64,000 nucleotides of DNA. It comes from Onthophagus taurus. Its lineage: Eukaryota; Arthropoda; Insecta; Coleoptera; Scarabaeidae. The stretch spans positions 19,034,001-19,098,000 of the forward strand of contig NC_091967.1 of NCBI RefSeq assembly GCF_036711975.1. The letters run 5' to 3'. Shown piece after piece: positions 49,701 through 61,700 of the stretch; within the stretch, counting starts at the first letter, position 1; each line of letters begins with the position of its first letter. The position numbers and the translations under genes are program-made. The notes under the pieces are model-generated. The model worked only from the letters and a program-made list of their open reading frames with translations. It had not been told where the DNA came from and searched no databases.

Positions 49701-52700
49701 CCCGCAAGCGACCTCGGCGAAGTGAAGATAAACGATTTTTCATATAAGTATACTTACAACTTAGTTTACTTTCCAAGCCATCAAGAGAACAATATTATCT
49801 AATACCGCCAAGGTCGCTTGCGGGCCAGACAATGGAATTGGTATCATAGCTCCTAAATGCCAAATCTCATTGAATTAAGGTTTGTGTTTATAAAGTCTCA
49901 GACCTAGCGCCTCGCCCGCAAGCGACCTCGGCGAAGTGAAGACAAACGATTTCTCATACAAGTATTGTGTACTTAGTTTACTTTTCAAGATCAAGTGAAC
50001 GATTTCATCTAATACCGCCGAGGTCGCTTGCGGGCGAGGCGCTAGGATTGACACATTATGAATACGAACCTCAACTCAACTAATTTTATGACTCAAATCT
50101 AGCGCCTCGCCCGCAAGCGACCTCGGCGAAGTGAAGATAAACAATTTCTCATATAAGTATACTTACAACTTAGTTTACTTTCTAAGACATCAAGAGAACG
50201 ATATTATCTAATACCGCCAAGGTCGCTTGCGGGCGAGGCAATGGAATTGGTATCATAGCTCCTAAATGCCAAATCTCATTGAATTAAGGTTTGTGTTTAT
50301 AAAGTCTCAGACCTAGCGCCTCGCCCGCAAGCGACCTCGGCGAAGTGAAGACAAACGATTTCTCAGACAAGTATTGTGTACTTACAAGGGAAGTGTCACA
50401 ACTGTGTCTCACCGATTTCGATGCAATTTGGTACAGTCATAGAATGGGCCAAAATAAGGTTCGTACATTTTTTTATACGTGCGGTAAAAGCCCCTGGGGC
50501 GAGTTATAGGGGTTGAAAGTTTGGAGAAAAAGTACGTTTTCACTTATATTTTAAAAATGAAAAGTGCTATCAAAATTTGGTAAATTGTAACTGATATTCA
50601 TTTTAAAAGAGCTTTCTTTTGATGTATCACACATATACCAGAGGGTTAAGAAGGGCGAACTACCCCTATTTTTTTGGAATTATTTAAAAACCACCCTATC
50701 GATTTTGGCGGCATTAAGTATACTTCCAGCACGTTCAAAAATATTAGTTAAGGGTTTTTTCCCATTCGCTCTAGATCATCCCCAGCGAAGTTACGGGGGT
50801 TAACATGTAACCACTTTTCGTAAGAATGATGTGATAAAATTGTCAGGTATTTTGAAAATACTTTAACAAAACCGTAAATTAGTCGCACAATAAAATGTTT
50901 AATGTAAAATAAGGCATAATACACCATTTAGGGGTGGTTGGGGTTAACCACCCCCTTAAAAATTAATTCTATCCCGGGCATTACTTGTTGATTACGGCGA
51001 AATTTGGTACTGTGTTTGTTTTATATAGTTTATTAGTTTATTTTTATTCTACATAATGTTGCCAAAAATACACCTACCAAAAAAATTTTGGCACAATATT
51101 TGTTTTTTTAGTGCCGCTTGCTAAAGGTCATTTCTCAAAATAGTTTTTTCTAGTATAAAAGAACGTGTGCCCAGTGGGTAGATTTTAGTTTCAGAGCAAC
51201 TGACAGAAGCAATGGTTACAATAAACCCAATAAACGTTTTAAATTTGCTAATGACAGTTTTTACTGTTATGAATATTCCCCAGACTCCTGTAAATGAAGC
51301 AGAAGTTAGTTTAAAAGAAAATATACAGCGTATTTTAATGGAAAGTATGGAAGACTACAATATGCAAATTGAAGACGAAACTGTATTAATTTTCGATTCA
51401 TCCAATGGCATCAATGACGGTCAGCAAATTATTGAAGACCAGGATACAACTGACAGGTTTGTAGAAGATACTGATGCTCATTGTCCATTGAAGGATGACA
51501 TCGACTACGAGTACAAATTAGAGGCGGTAAATTACTGGACAAGTGGGAAGAAAGGTTATTTGAAACTAGAAACCGTAAAAAACAAATACCGAAAAGTAAC
51601 GTCAAAGACCCAATTGCACAGATGGTCTAAATATATTGAAGAAAGAGGGACATACAAAGAAAAATTAGCAGAAATTACCGAATTTGTAATTAATCAAGCG
51701 AGAGCCGCCGTAGATAATAAATTGCCACTACATGATATTGATATACGCAGATGGGCTATACAAGCTAGAAATGAAAAGAATTTATCTCCTCAACTGTTCA
51801 AAGCATCTCATAGCTGGGTGCAACGTTTTAAGAAAGCAAATCGGTTAGTAAGCCGAAAAATAACAAAATTTCTATCCCAAAAACAAATTGGAAATGTTAA
51901 TCGAGTAAAAACTTTAGCAAAAGATTTCGTTAAAGAGGCAAAGCTACAAATCCAAATATATGGACCTGAAAACACCTACAATTCGGATCAGAGCGGTTTT
52001 AACTTGGAATTCCATTCGGGAAGAACATTAAGCGATTTAGGAGTTAAAACCGTAGAAAGTGTGGTCCAGTCGGTGTCATCTACAACGCACAGTTACACAA
52101 TTCAACCCGTAATATCTGCTGATGGGAAACTTCTTTCTCCACTTTTTATTGTTTTAAAAGAACCCTCTGGCAGCTTTGGACCGAGGGTAGCAAATACAAT
52201 GTTTAAAGCAGACAATATATACGTTTTGGCATCAAAATCTGGAAAGTTAACTTCAGAACACATGAAAAATTGGCTCCAAAATGTATATTTTCCAAATACT
52301 GGTTCTAAATCATTATTATTATTAGATTCTTGGAGTGGCCATTGTCCTGAAGTTATTAGTGAAATAACTCCATCAGGTACTAATTTTAAACATTTATCTA
52401 TACCTGCAGGGACAACAGGTCAAATACAGCCCCTAGATGTATTTGGTTTCAGAATATGGAAAAATTTTATTAGAAGATTCTCTGATCAGATTATTCTTTA
52501 CCAGTATGATGTCAATTTACATCAGAGGGATAACATATTAAAATTGCAATCGTTGACGCATAACCAGTTGGCTTCCCCTCGGTTTATAAATGTTTTTAAA
52601 TACGCATGGTTTGCAAGTGGCTATATAGAGGAGAGACCAGACCATTTTGAAAATCCCGTGGAAGTTTGCTTTTCGAGTGAGAAGCCAACGTGTGATATCT

Positions 52701-55700
52701 GTGGGGATATAGCGGTCATAACATGTGCATGGTGTAAAAAATCCTTATGTTTAAAACATTTTTTCCACGACTTTCATTTTTGCCAACACTACGTAGAATA
52801 AAAATAAATTTAATATTGAAAATTAATATAATACATAAAAAACGTCAATTAGTAATGTAGAATAAACTTCTTTGGTATATTGAACTATTTTTTTTGTCAG
52901 TTGCTTTTTAACTCATAAATAAATAAAATATCTTATTTATCTAGTAGTTTTATATTTATTATTTAAAGAAAATGAGGGTAGTTTACCTCGTGGAACATCG
53001 ATAGATAGATTTTTAAAAAACAATACCACAGTTACGATGGCAGTTTTCATCTTCGAGGTATAAACAAAAAACTACCCCTAATTTGTAACCCTTATAACCA
53101 TTTTCAAAAATTTTTACTTCAAATATAAAACAAACACAGTACCAAATTTCGCCGTAATCGACAAATAACGCCCGGGATAGAATTAATTTTTAAGGGAGTG
53201 GATAACCCCAACAACCCCTATATGGTGTATTATGCCTTATTTTACACTAAACATTTTATTGTGCGACTAATTTACGGTTTTGTTTAAAGTATTTTCAAAA
53301 TACCTGACAATTTTATCACATCATTCTTACGAAAAGTGCTTACATGTTAACCCCCGTAACTTCGCTGGGGTTGATCTAGGGCGAATGGGAAAAAACCCTT
53401 AACTAATATTTTTGAACGCACTAGAAGTATACTTAATGCCGCCAAAATCGATAGGGTGGTTTTTAAATAATTCCAAAAAAATAGGGGTAGTTCGCCCTTT
53501 TTAACCCTCTGCTATATGTGTGACACATCAAAAGAAAGCTCTTTTAAAATGAATATCAGTTACAATTTACCAAATTTTGATAGCACTTTTCGTTTTCAAA
53601 ATATAAGTGAAAACGTACTTTTTCTCCAAACTTTCAACCCCTATAACTCGCCCCAGGGGCTTTTACCGCACGTATAAAAAAATGTGCGAACCTTATTTTG
53701 GCCCATTCTATGACTGTACCAAATTGCATCGAAATCGGTGAGACACAGTTGTGACACTTCCCTTGTTAGTTTACTTTCCAAGATCAAGTGAACGATTTCA
53801 TCTAATACCGCCGAGGTCACTTGCGGGCGAGGCGCTAGCATTGACACATTATGAATACGAACCTCAACTCAACTAATTTTATGACTCAAATCTAGCGCCT
53901 CGCCCGCAAGCGACCTCGGCGAAGTGAAGATAAACGATTTCTCATATAAGTATACTTATAACTTAGTTTACTTTCCAAGACATTAAGAGAACGATATTAT
54001 CTAATACCGCCAAGGTCGCTTGCGGGCGAGGCAATGGAATTGGTATCATAGCTCCTAAATGCGAAATCTCATTGAATTAAGGTTTGTGTTTATAAAGTCT
54101 CAGACCTAGCGCCTCGCCGGCAAGCGAGCTCGGCGAAGTGAAGATAAACGATTTCTCATACATGTATTGTGTACTTAGTTCACTTTCGAAGACATCAAGT
54201 GAACGATTTCATCTAATATCGCCGAGGTCGCTTGCGGGCGAGGCGCTAGGATTGACGCATTATGAATACGAACCTTAACTCAACTAATTTTACGACTCAA
54301 ATCTAGCGCCTCGCCCGCAAGCGACCTCAGCAAAGTGAAGAAAAACGATTTCTTATTCAAATATAGTCAAATATTTAAGTAAATATTTTTATCTTAAGTA
54401 TTTAAGTAAATCAACACAACAGATTTGTTCTGATAAATCATTTTCAATTCATTTTGCGCAGCACTTATCGGTGCTCTCATTCCTGCTCTTATCGTTTATC
54501 GCCGCTCTCGTTCCAATATAAACTCCTGCATATAAAGCTATGACAACAATTTCACACCCTAAACACACCCTAAGACATCAAGGGAACGATTTACCTAATA
54601 TAGCCGAGGTCGCTTACGGGCGAGGCGATAGCTCCTAAATACAAAATCTCATTGAATTAAGGAATGATCTCATTCTTGTATCTTGTATTATGATTTCATT
54701 TTAACACATCAGCCAAAATCAAAAGTTCCAGAAAGTGAGTCAGTTCAATTATATCCGTGATTTTTGCATTTGTATGTACTAAAATTTCATTCAGAATATC
54801 TTGGGTAATCAGAAGCATCAAAGGGTGTTGTTATCGAAGCACGTGCTACTGGACCTTTTTAGACCACTTGTAACGATTGCGACCATAATAGTATTGTTGA
54901 GTAGTTTCACTGTCATCAACTTGAGTTTGACTTTCTTCATCTGATTCAACTTCAAACTCTGAAGAGGTTTCGTGATCACTATGTTCACTTGCTCCATCGT
55001 TCATATCGTCATCATATTCACGAGGCAACTCAGCATCAGAAATGTCATCATAAAAAATTTTGCCTAAATTTGCAAGCGGTTGTCATTTAGTAAGAAATAT
55101 GTAATGTAATAATGAGACGACGAGGAGAAAGATTTGAGAATAACTGACTGAACAAAACCTGGGGATCGCTTTATATAAAGCATAAAAGTTTGGGGAAGTA
55201 CAAAATTATGAATTCCCTTACTAAAAATAAGCCTGAAATGCAGAAAAATATATAAATGCGAATGTTTTTAGTTCTAGATCTAGTTTTTCTTCAATCAAAC
55301 ATACAGGTGCAACATCATTGCAAGTATGCAACTAATATCACAGTATAGGTATTGAAATACGCGTTTTGCGTATTTGGTTGCATACTTGTAATGATGACGT
55401 CGGGTACGATAATTAATTAACACACTGTATATCCTGAATTAGTCGGTTATATCGAGGTTTTATTGTAATTATATTTATTTTTGAAACTTTGTGAGTACAA
55501 AAATAAAGTTTAAAATAAAAAATGTAAATTTACTTAGTCCAGATTAGAAAAATTGGCGATTTACCATTAAGAGAAGTGTTAAATTCTTTGGGTGGTTGGC
55601 CAGTGACCCATCAGAATTGGGAACCACCAAAATTCTCAATTGAAACTCTTTTGGGGAAAATCCGAGGTGATTATAACGAAGCGGTTTTAGTAGAACAATG

Positions 55701-58700
55701 GGTTGGACCCGATGATAAAAATAGTTCTGTTAATATCCTTCAGGTAAAACTAATTGTTTTAATCAAAAAATTGTGTTCATATATTTATTTTTTTTTATTG
55801 TAGTTAGATCAAACTCAATTAGCCTTACCAAGTAGAGATTATTACTTAAAAGCGAGCAGCGAAGGTGATATGCTAGCTTATCACAAGTACATGACGAACA
55901 TAGCAGTTCTCCTGGGAGCGAATAAAACCACCGCTGGCGAAGAACTTCGGCACGTGGTTGAATTCGAAAAGAAGTTGGCGAATGTAAGCGCGCGATAAAG
56001 ACGACGACGTTCTCTCGTAAATATTCGCGACTTCGTGGTGGATTTATTTCTTTTTCGGGGCGTTCTTTTCGGGTCGTTTGGGGTTTCGAACGACGCCAAT
56101 CGATTCCCAACTCACCGCGAACCGTGCGCAGCTTTCAACTTTGTTCTCGTTTATACGAACAACTTTCCAAACAAAAAGAGAGTGCTGAAATGTTAACTTT
56201 ATTTCAATGTTATCACATTTTCCTATACAAACGTATCTTTCAAAAAAGAATTTTAATTAATAAAAATACCTTTAATAAATGTTTTAAAAAAAAATCAAAA
56301 ACTTGAACGTTGATGTTAAGCTGTTGGCAATTTTCGTTCAATTAAACGAGGAAATGAGTTTCTAATTTGAATTTTCGTTTAACATCTTTTCCAACGATTT
56401 TCCAGGCGAGTTTACCGGAAGCGGATCGACACGACACCAGCGCGATATACAAGAAATTAACGCTTGCGGAACTTCAGAAGATCGTGCCGCAAATTAAGTG
56501 GCTCGATTACTTGACGACATTTTTAGAGGCGAAAATTGATGAAAGAGAACCAGTCGTAGCTTATGGTCTTTCTTATTTTATTGAAATGGGGAAATTAATT
56601 GAGACCACAGATAAACGGTAAGATTTAACAAAACAAAAAATAAATACCAAAAAAGATTTTTTTGACTAGAATCATACACAATTACGTTTTATGGAGATTA
56701 ATAATGGCTTTAGTTCCACATATGATCGATGATTATCAAAGGGAACGCGTTGAGTTTCGAAAAATACTTTTAGGGATTTTAAGTGAAAGACATCGATGGT
56801 CTCAATGTGTCGAATGGACTAATAAGAAACTTGGAATGGCAGTGGGGGCTTTATTTATACGCGATAATTTTAATCATGAAAGCAAAGTAATTTAAATTTT
56901 ATTTTATTAATAAATTTGGTGTTAACAATTTTCTTTAGGAAACCGCTTTAAACATGATTCATACGATTCGTGAAGCTTTCAATGAATTATTAGCTCATAA
57001 TCATTGGATGGACGATGAAACTCGAGCTGTTGCAAAAGAAAAAGCTGACGCTATGAACGAGAGGATTGGTTATCCACAATTAATTACGAATAGCACCGAA
57101 TTGATTAAGGAATATGCGGGGGTATGTTACGATTGTTTAAAAAAATAAGAGTATTTTGTTTTATTTTAATTTGTAGTTGAATATTAGTAAAAATGAATTT
57201 ATGAAGAATATTTTAAATTTATTAAAATATGAGGCTGAACAGAATTTGCAAAAGTTACGACAACCGGTTGATAAAGATAAATGGTCGACGGAACCAGCTG
57301 TGGTTAATGCATTTTATAATCCAAATAAAAATGATATAGGTATGATTGATTTTATTTTTAATGTGAATGTCGTTTTTAACACTCCCAAGTATTAAGAGCA
57401 TTTTCTAAGGGATTGATTTGCCTTAGAATTCGCTCCTTAATCCATTGCTTGTCCATATTAAACTACCAATGTTTCATACTTGCGATGTATAGGACAGGAA
57501 TAGGGCTAAGAAAGTTCCTAAATATACAGGGTGTTTCATGAGGAATGGTACATACGTTAATATGTTATTGATTTGTTCATTTTACGAAAATTTCATATCA
57601 CGCACGGCTGTTGTAGTTGCCAATGTTTGACATTTAACATTATTTGGTTGAAGTGTCGACTAAGTTGTGGATAATGCCACACATATTGACTCCTGCAGAA
57701 TATGCTGATATGGTGTTTTGTTACGGTTTCTGCAATAGAAATGCACGTGCTGCTCATCGTGACTGGAGGAGACGGTTTCCTAACCGAGTGCTAGCCGATT
57801 CAAGAGCATTTACTCGAACATTCAACAGATAGCATAAAACCGTTTTAAAGATACAATACTTGTATGAGAATATAGTCTGATATTTTATATCATAGCTCCT
57901 AAATGCCAAATCTCATTGAATTAAAGTTTGTGTTTATAAAGTATCAGATCTAGCGCCTCGCCCGCAGGCGACCTCGGTGAAGTGAAGACAAACGATTTAT
58001 CATACATGTATTGTGTACTTAGTTTACTTTCGAAGACATCAAGTGAACGATTTCATCTAATACCGCCGAGGTCGCATGCGAGCGAGGCGCTAGGATTGAC
58101 ACATTATGAATACGAACCTCAACTCAACTAATTTTATGATTCAAATCTAGCGCCTCGCCCGCAAGCGACCTCGGCGAAGTGAAGATAAACGATTTCTCAT
58201 ATAAGTATTCTTACAACTTAGTTTACTTTCCAAGACATCAAGAGAACGATATTATCTAATACTTCCAAGGTCGTTTGCGGGCGAGGCGATGGAATTGGTA
58301 TAGCTCCTAAATGCCAAATCTCATTGAATTAAGGTTTGTGTTTATAAAGTCTCAGACCTAGCGCTTCGCCCGCAAGCGACCTCGGCGAAGTGAAGATAAA
58401 CGATTTCTCATACAAGTATTGTGTACTTAGTTTATTTTCCAAGATTAAGTGAACGATTTCATCTAATACCGCCGAGGTCGCATGCGAGCGAGGCGCTAGG
58501 ATTGACACATTATGAATACGAACCTCAACTCAACTAATTTTACGACTCAAATCTAGCGCCTCGCCCGCAAGCGACCTCGGCGAAGTGAAGATAAACGATT
58601 TCTCATACATGTATTGTGTACTTAGTTTACTTTCAAAGACATCAAGTGAACGATTTCATCTAATACCGCCGAGGTCGCATTTTCTAAGAGATTGATTTGC

Positions 58701-61700
58701 CTTAGAATTCACTCCTTAATCCATTGCTTGTCCATATTAAACTACCAATGTTTCATACTTGTGATGTATAGGACAGGAATAGGGCTAAGAAAGTTCATGT
58801 GCACAATTCTGAAAGGTAACTGAGATACAGCCAGTTAATGCATAATTTGATATCACGCACGGCTGCTGTGATTGTCAATGTTTGACATTTAACATTATTT
58901 GGTGGAAGTGTCGACTAAGTTGTGGATAATGCCACATATATTGACTCATGCAAAATATGCTGATATGGTGTTTTGTTACGGTTTCTGCAATAGAAATGCA
59001 CGTGCTGCTCGTCGTGACTGTAGGAGACGGTTTCCTAACCGAGCATTTACTCGAACATTCAACAGATTGCATGAAACCGTTCTGTTCCAAGTATAAGTAT
59101 TCATTCTCAATATGCAGTTGTGCAAACTCTGAATGAAATTGAACAAATTCTTCAGTCGGTAGGACGCAGTCCATCTACCAGTACAAGAAGACCTTCTGCT
59201 CGTCTTGGTGTTCTTCATGTAAAAGTATGGAGAATATTCCGTACTCTTGGTTTGTTTCGGAGCTTACGATATTCCAGGCCGTACTGCATCTCAGGGCTCT
59301 CGGGGTATCGCTCAGTTCTGTTTTAACTGTTGAGCTATGTATTCCGTCCTTGCCATCGTACCCCGAATCCCCTCCATTACAATACGGCCTGGAATATCCT
59401 AGGCTCCGCTTGTATCCATTCCATGTTCAACCAGTACAACACCTTGAACCAACAGACTTTGCCAGGATATTAGAATTTTGTGAATGGCTAATATCTAACC
59501 GCCGCTTGGTTCTTGTGATACTTTTTACCGATGAAGCCACTTTCACCCGTAATGGAATCAATAACTGTCGAAATGATCACTGTTGGTCCGAGGATAATCC
59601 GCATGCCAGTGTTGAAACAAATTTTCAGGTAAAATTCTCTGTGAATGTATATTGTGGAATGATTGACAATAACTTAATTGGGCCTTTCGTACTACCCGAG
59701 CGTCTAACAGCGGACAGATATTTAGAGTTCTTGCGCAATGAGCTTTCAATACTGTTAGAAGATATTCCTTTGGCTACCAGAGCCAATATGTTCTTCCAGC
59801 ATGATGGGGTCTCTGCTTACTACGGCCGTCAAGTGACGCAATACATGAACCAAACCTTTGGGGAACGGTGGATTGGTCGTGGGGGTCCTATCAGTTGGCC
59901 AGCTCGGTCACTGGACCTTAATCCGTTAGATTACGGAATGTGGGGATGGCTGAAATAGTTAAACATCAAGATAAATTACGCAGCGCAGTGCGTGATTTCT
60001 TCAAGAGATCAGCCAAGTGTATCGAGTTAGGCGGTGGGATATTCGAACCCTTCCTTTAAAGTCCGAATTACACTGTTGGAAATAATTCACGAGCACACCC
60101 TGTATAATCTGAATGCGTGTGTCTAGCGCAATAAAATTTAGAATGGAAGTAGTACTAAAGTAGTGTAACTTATTCTCACATGGAGAACGGCACAACTCTG
60201 CTGGGAGGAGAAACATCAATAGCGAGAGTATCCCCCGTGAGCTTCGCGTACCATCACTACACGACGTGGCATGGAGTCTATAAGTCTCTTTATTGTAGCG
60301 AGACGGATGGCCAACCATGCCACCTCAACTCGCCTCCAAAATGTCCCTCTACTCGGCTACCTACTAATGCCTAGCGTCGACCCACTCGTGACGTATGCTG
60401 CGGTGCTCGGGTTTTACTGGAATCCGCTGTATCGCACGACGCGCGCGCCAGTCCATTATCTACCAAACGCCGCCGTACAGTTCGCGTAGTAAGTGCGCCT
60501 TCCCCTGCCAGTGGACAAACAGCTCCAAGTTGCTTTGAGGAGGACACACACGACGCTAAAACGCTGAGCACAAGAGCGCGATCCTCGTATGCTGGGGACG
60601 CGCAGGGCCGTCCCGACCGCGGCTGAAGGTACCTATGTCCTACCTCAGACCATTCTCGCCATGCCCATTGCACTGCCGATAATGACCGCTCGAGACGACG
60701 CGCAATTTCACAGAACGATACACCCTCAATGTGCATACCCACAAACATTCCTAGCTCAAACTCGCTTAGTAACGCGATCGCCCATCCATTGCGCACAGAG
60801 TACGATAACAATGTGGTCCCTCACACCACACTAAAAACGACCGGTATTTTCCATCCACTTCGGTCTCCATAGCGACGGAATGTTTCACTTGGAAAGGCGG
60901 CTCAGTCAACAATGCCGCGACGGAACAACTCGAAACTCCCTGAATAAACTCGTCTACAGTAAACCTTTGTGCTCCGCAAATATTATGGATTTATCTTCAC
61001 GCGTTCAGATTATATAGAGTGTGCTCGTGAATTATTTCCAACAGTGTATTAATGCATTAATTGGCTGTATCTCAGTTACCTTTGAAAATAGAGCACATGT
61101 TTTTAGGAACTTTTCTGCTTAAAATGAACAAATCTATAACATATTAACGTATGTACCATTCCTCATGAAACAGCCTGTATATACAGAATGGTCCGTTTAA
61201 CGTGAGACAAGCGTTTATCTCGAAAACGATTCGAGAATTTAAAAAATTGACCGTGACCTTCATATGACCTTGAAAATAAGGTCAAAGTAAAAAAATGTTA
61301 TCGTCATATGGTGTCCCCTTTCGCACACAACAACTTTCATTTACTTCATTTTTATGTTAAATGGACCAGCCTGTATATGATAATGCGCATTGCTTCACGG
61401 ATGGAGAAGTATGTGTTGGGAAAAAGGCAGACGTTTCGTCAAGATCTCACCTGGCATCTTCAGTGCGTCTCCTATAGGCAGACTGTTCAAAGTTTCGTAC
61501 GTAGGAGTCGGCTTGCTCTGTTATGAGTTGCATGATCTTCGCTGGATACTTTTCAAGTTTTTTGTAGCAGTGAGTTGAAAGCGCTGACAGTGGGTCGAAG
61601 TGGGACATCGGGCTTCTGGATTTCGGGCAGACCATAGAGTTTGGGACATCTGTTTTTCCCGAGGCATTAGGTTTTTTCGATTTGGTCATTTTTTCCAGGT

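Larger units (their letters stand above)
50385..53765 (+). mobile_element. Intact Tc5-like (pogo group) DNA transposon
   Basis: 3,381 bp with long terminal inverted repeats of about 642 bp (50385-51026 and 53122-53765) that are nearly identical by eye. Ends are CAAGGGAAGTGTCACAAC and the inverse. The target duplication is TTA (50382-50384, 53766-53768); joining the flanks restores the satellite sequence with the target CTTAG, the known Tc5 target pattern CTNAG with TNA duplication. One uninterrupted transposase gene is inside. It appears recent and possibly active. Confidence 0.92.
46956..55467. mobile_element. Possible Tigger-like inverted ends bounding an 8.5-kb block
   Basis: GTAAAACCTCGATATAA at 46956 is mirrored by TTATATCGAGGTTTTATTG ending at 55467. 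This end sequence is common in Tigger-type elements. Piggybac-like fragments, the palindromic satellite and the Tc5-like element all lie between. The pairing is short, so the two ends may instead belong to separate relics. Confidence 0.4.
57525..61181 (+). mobile_element. DD41D transposon, second family, duplicated and interrupted
   Basis: Outer ends are TACAGGGTGTTTCATGAGG at 57525 and its inverse ending CAGCCTGTA at 61181; TA borders both sides (57523-57524, 61182-61183). Between them lie a tandem duplication of the 5' part with palindromic satellite at the junction, the transposase relic, and a 976-bp Tc1-type insertion (60071-61046). The right terminal repeat (61049-61181) is the most complete one. 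Confidence 0.75.

Noticed and set aside
48185..50381. The regularly spaced palindromes as a CRISPR-like array
   Set aside because: Units of about 205 bp with inverted arms, alternating spacers that are themselves repeated, and a eukaryotic context exclude CRISPR. It is a satellite.
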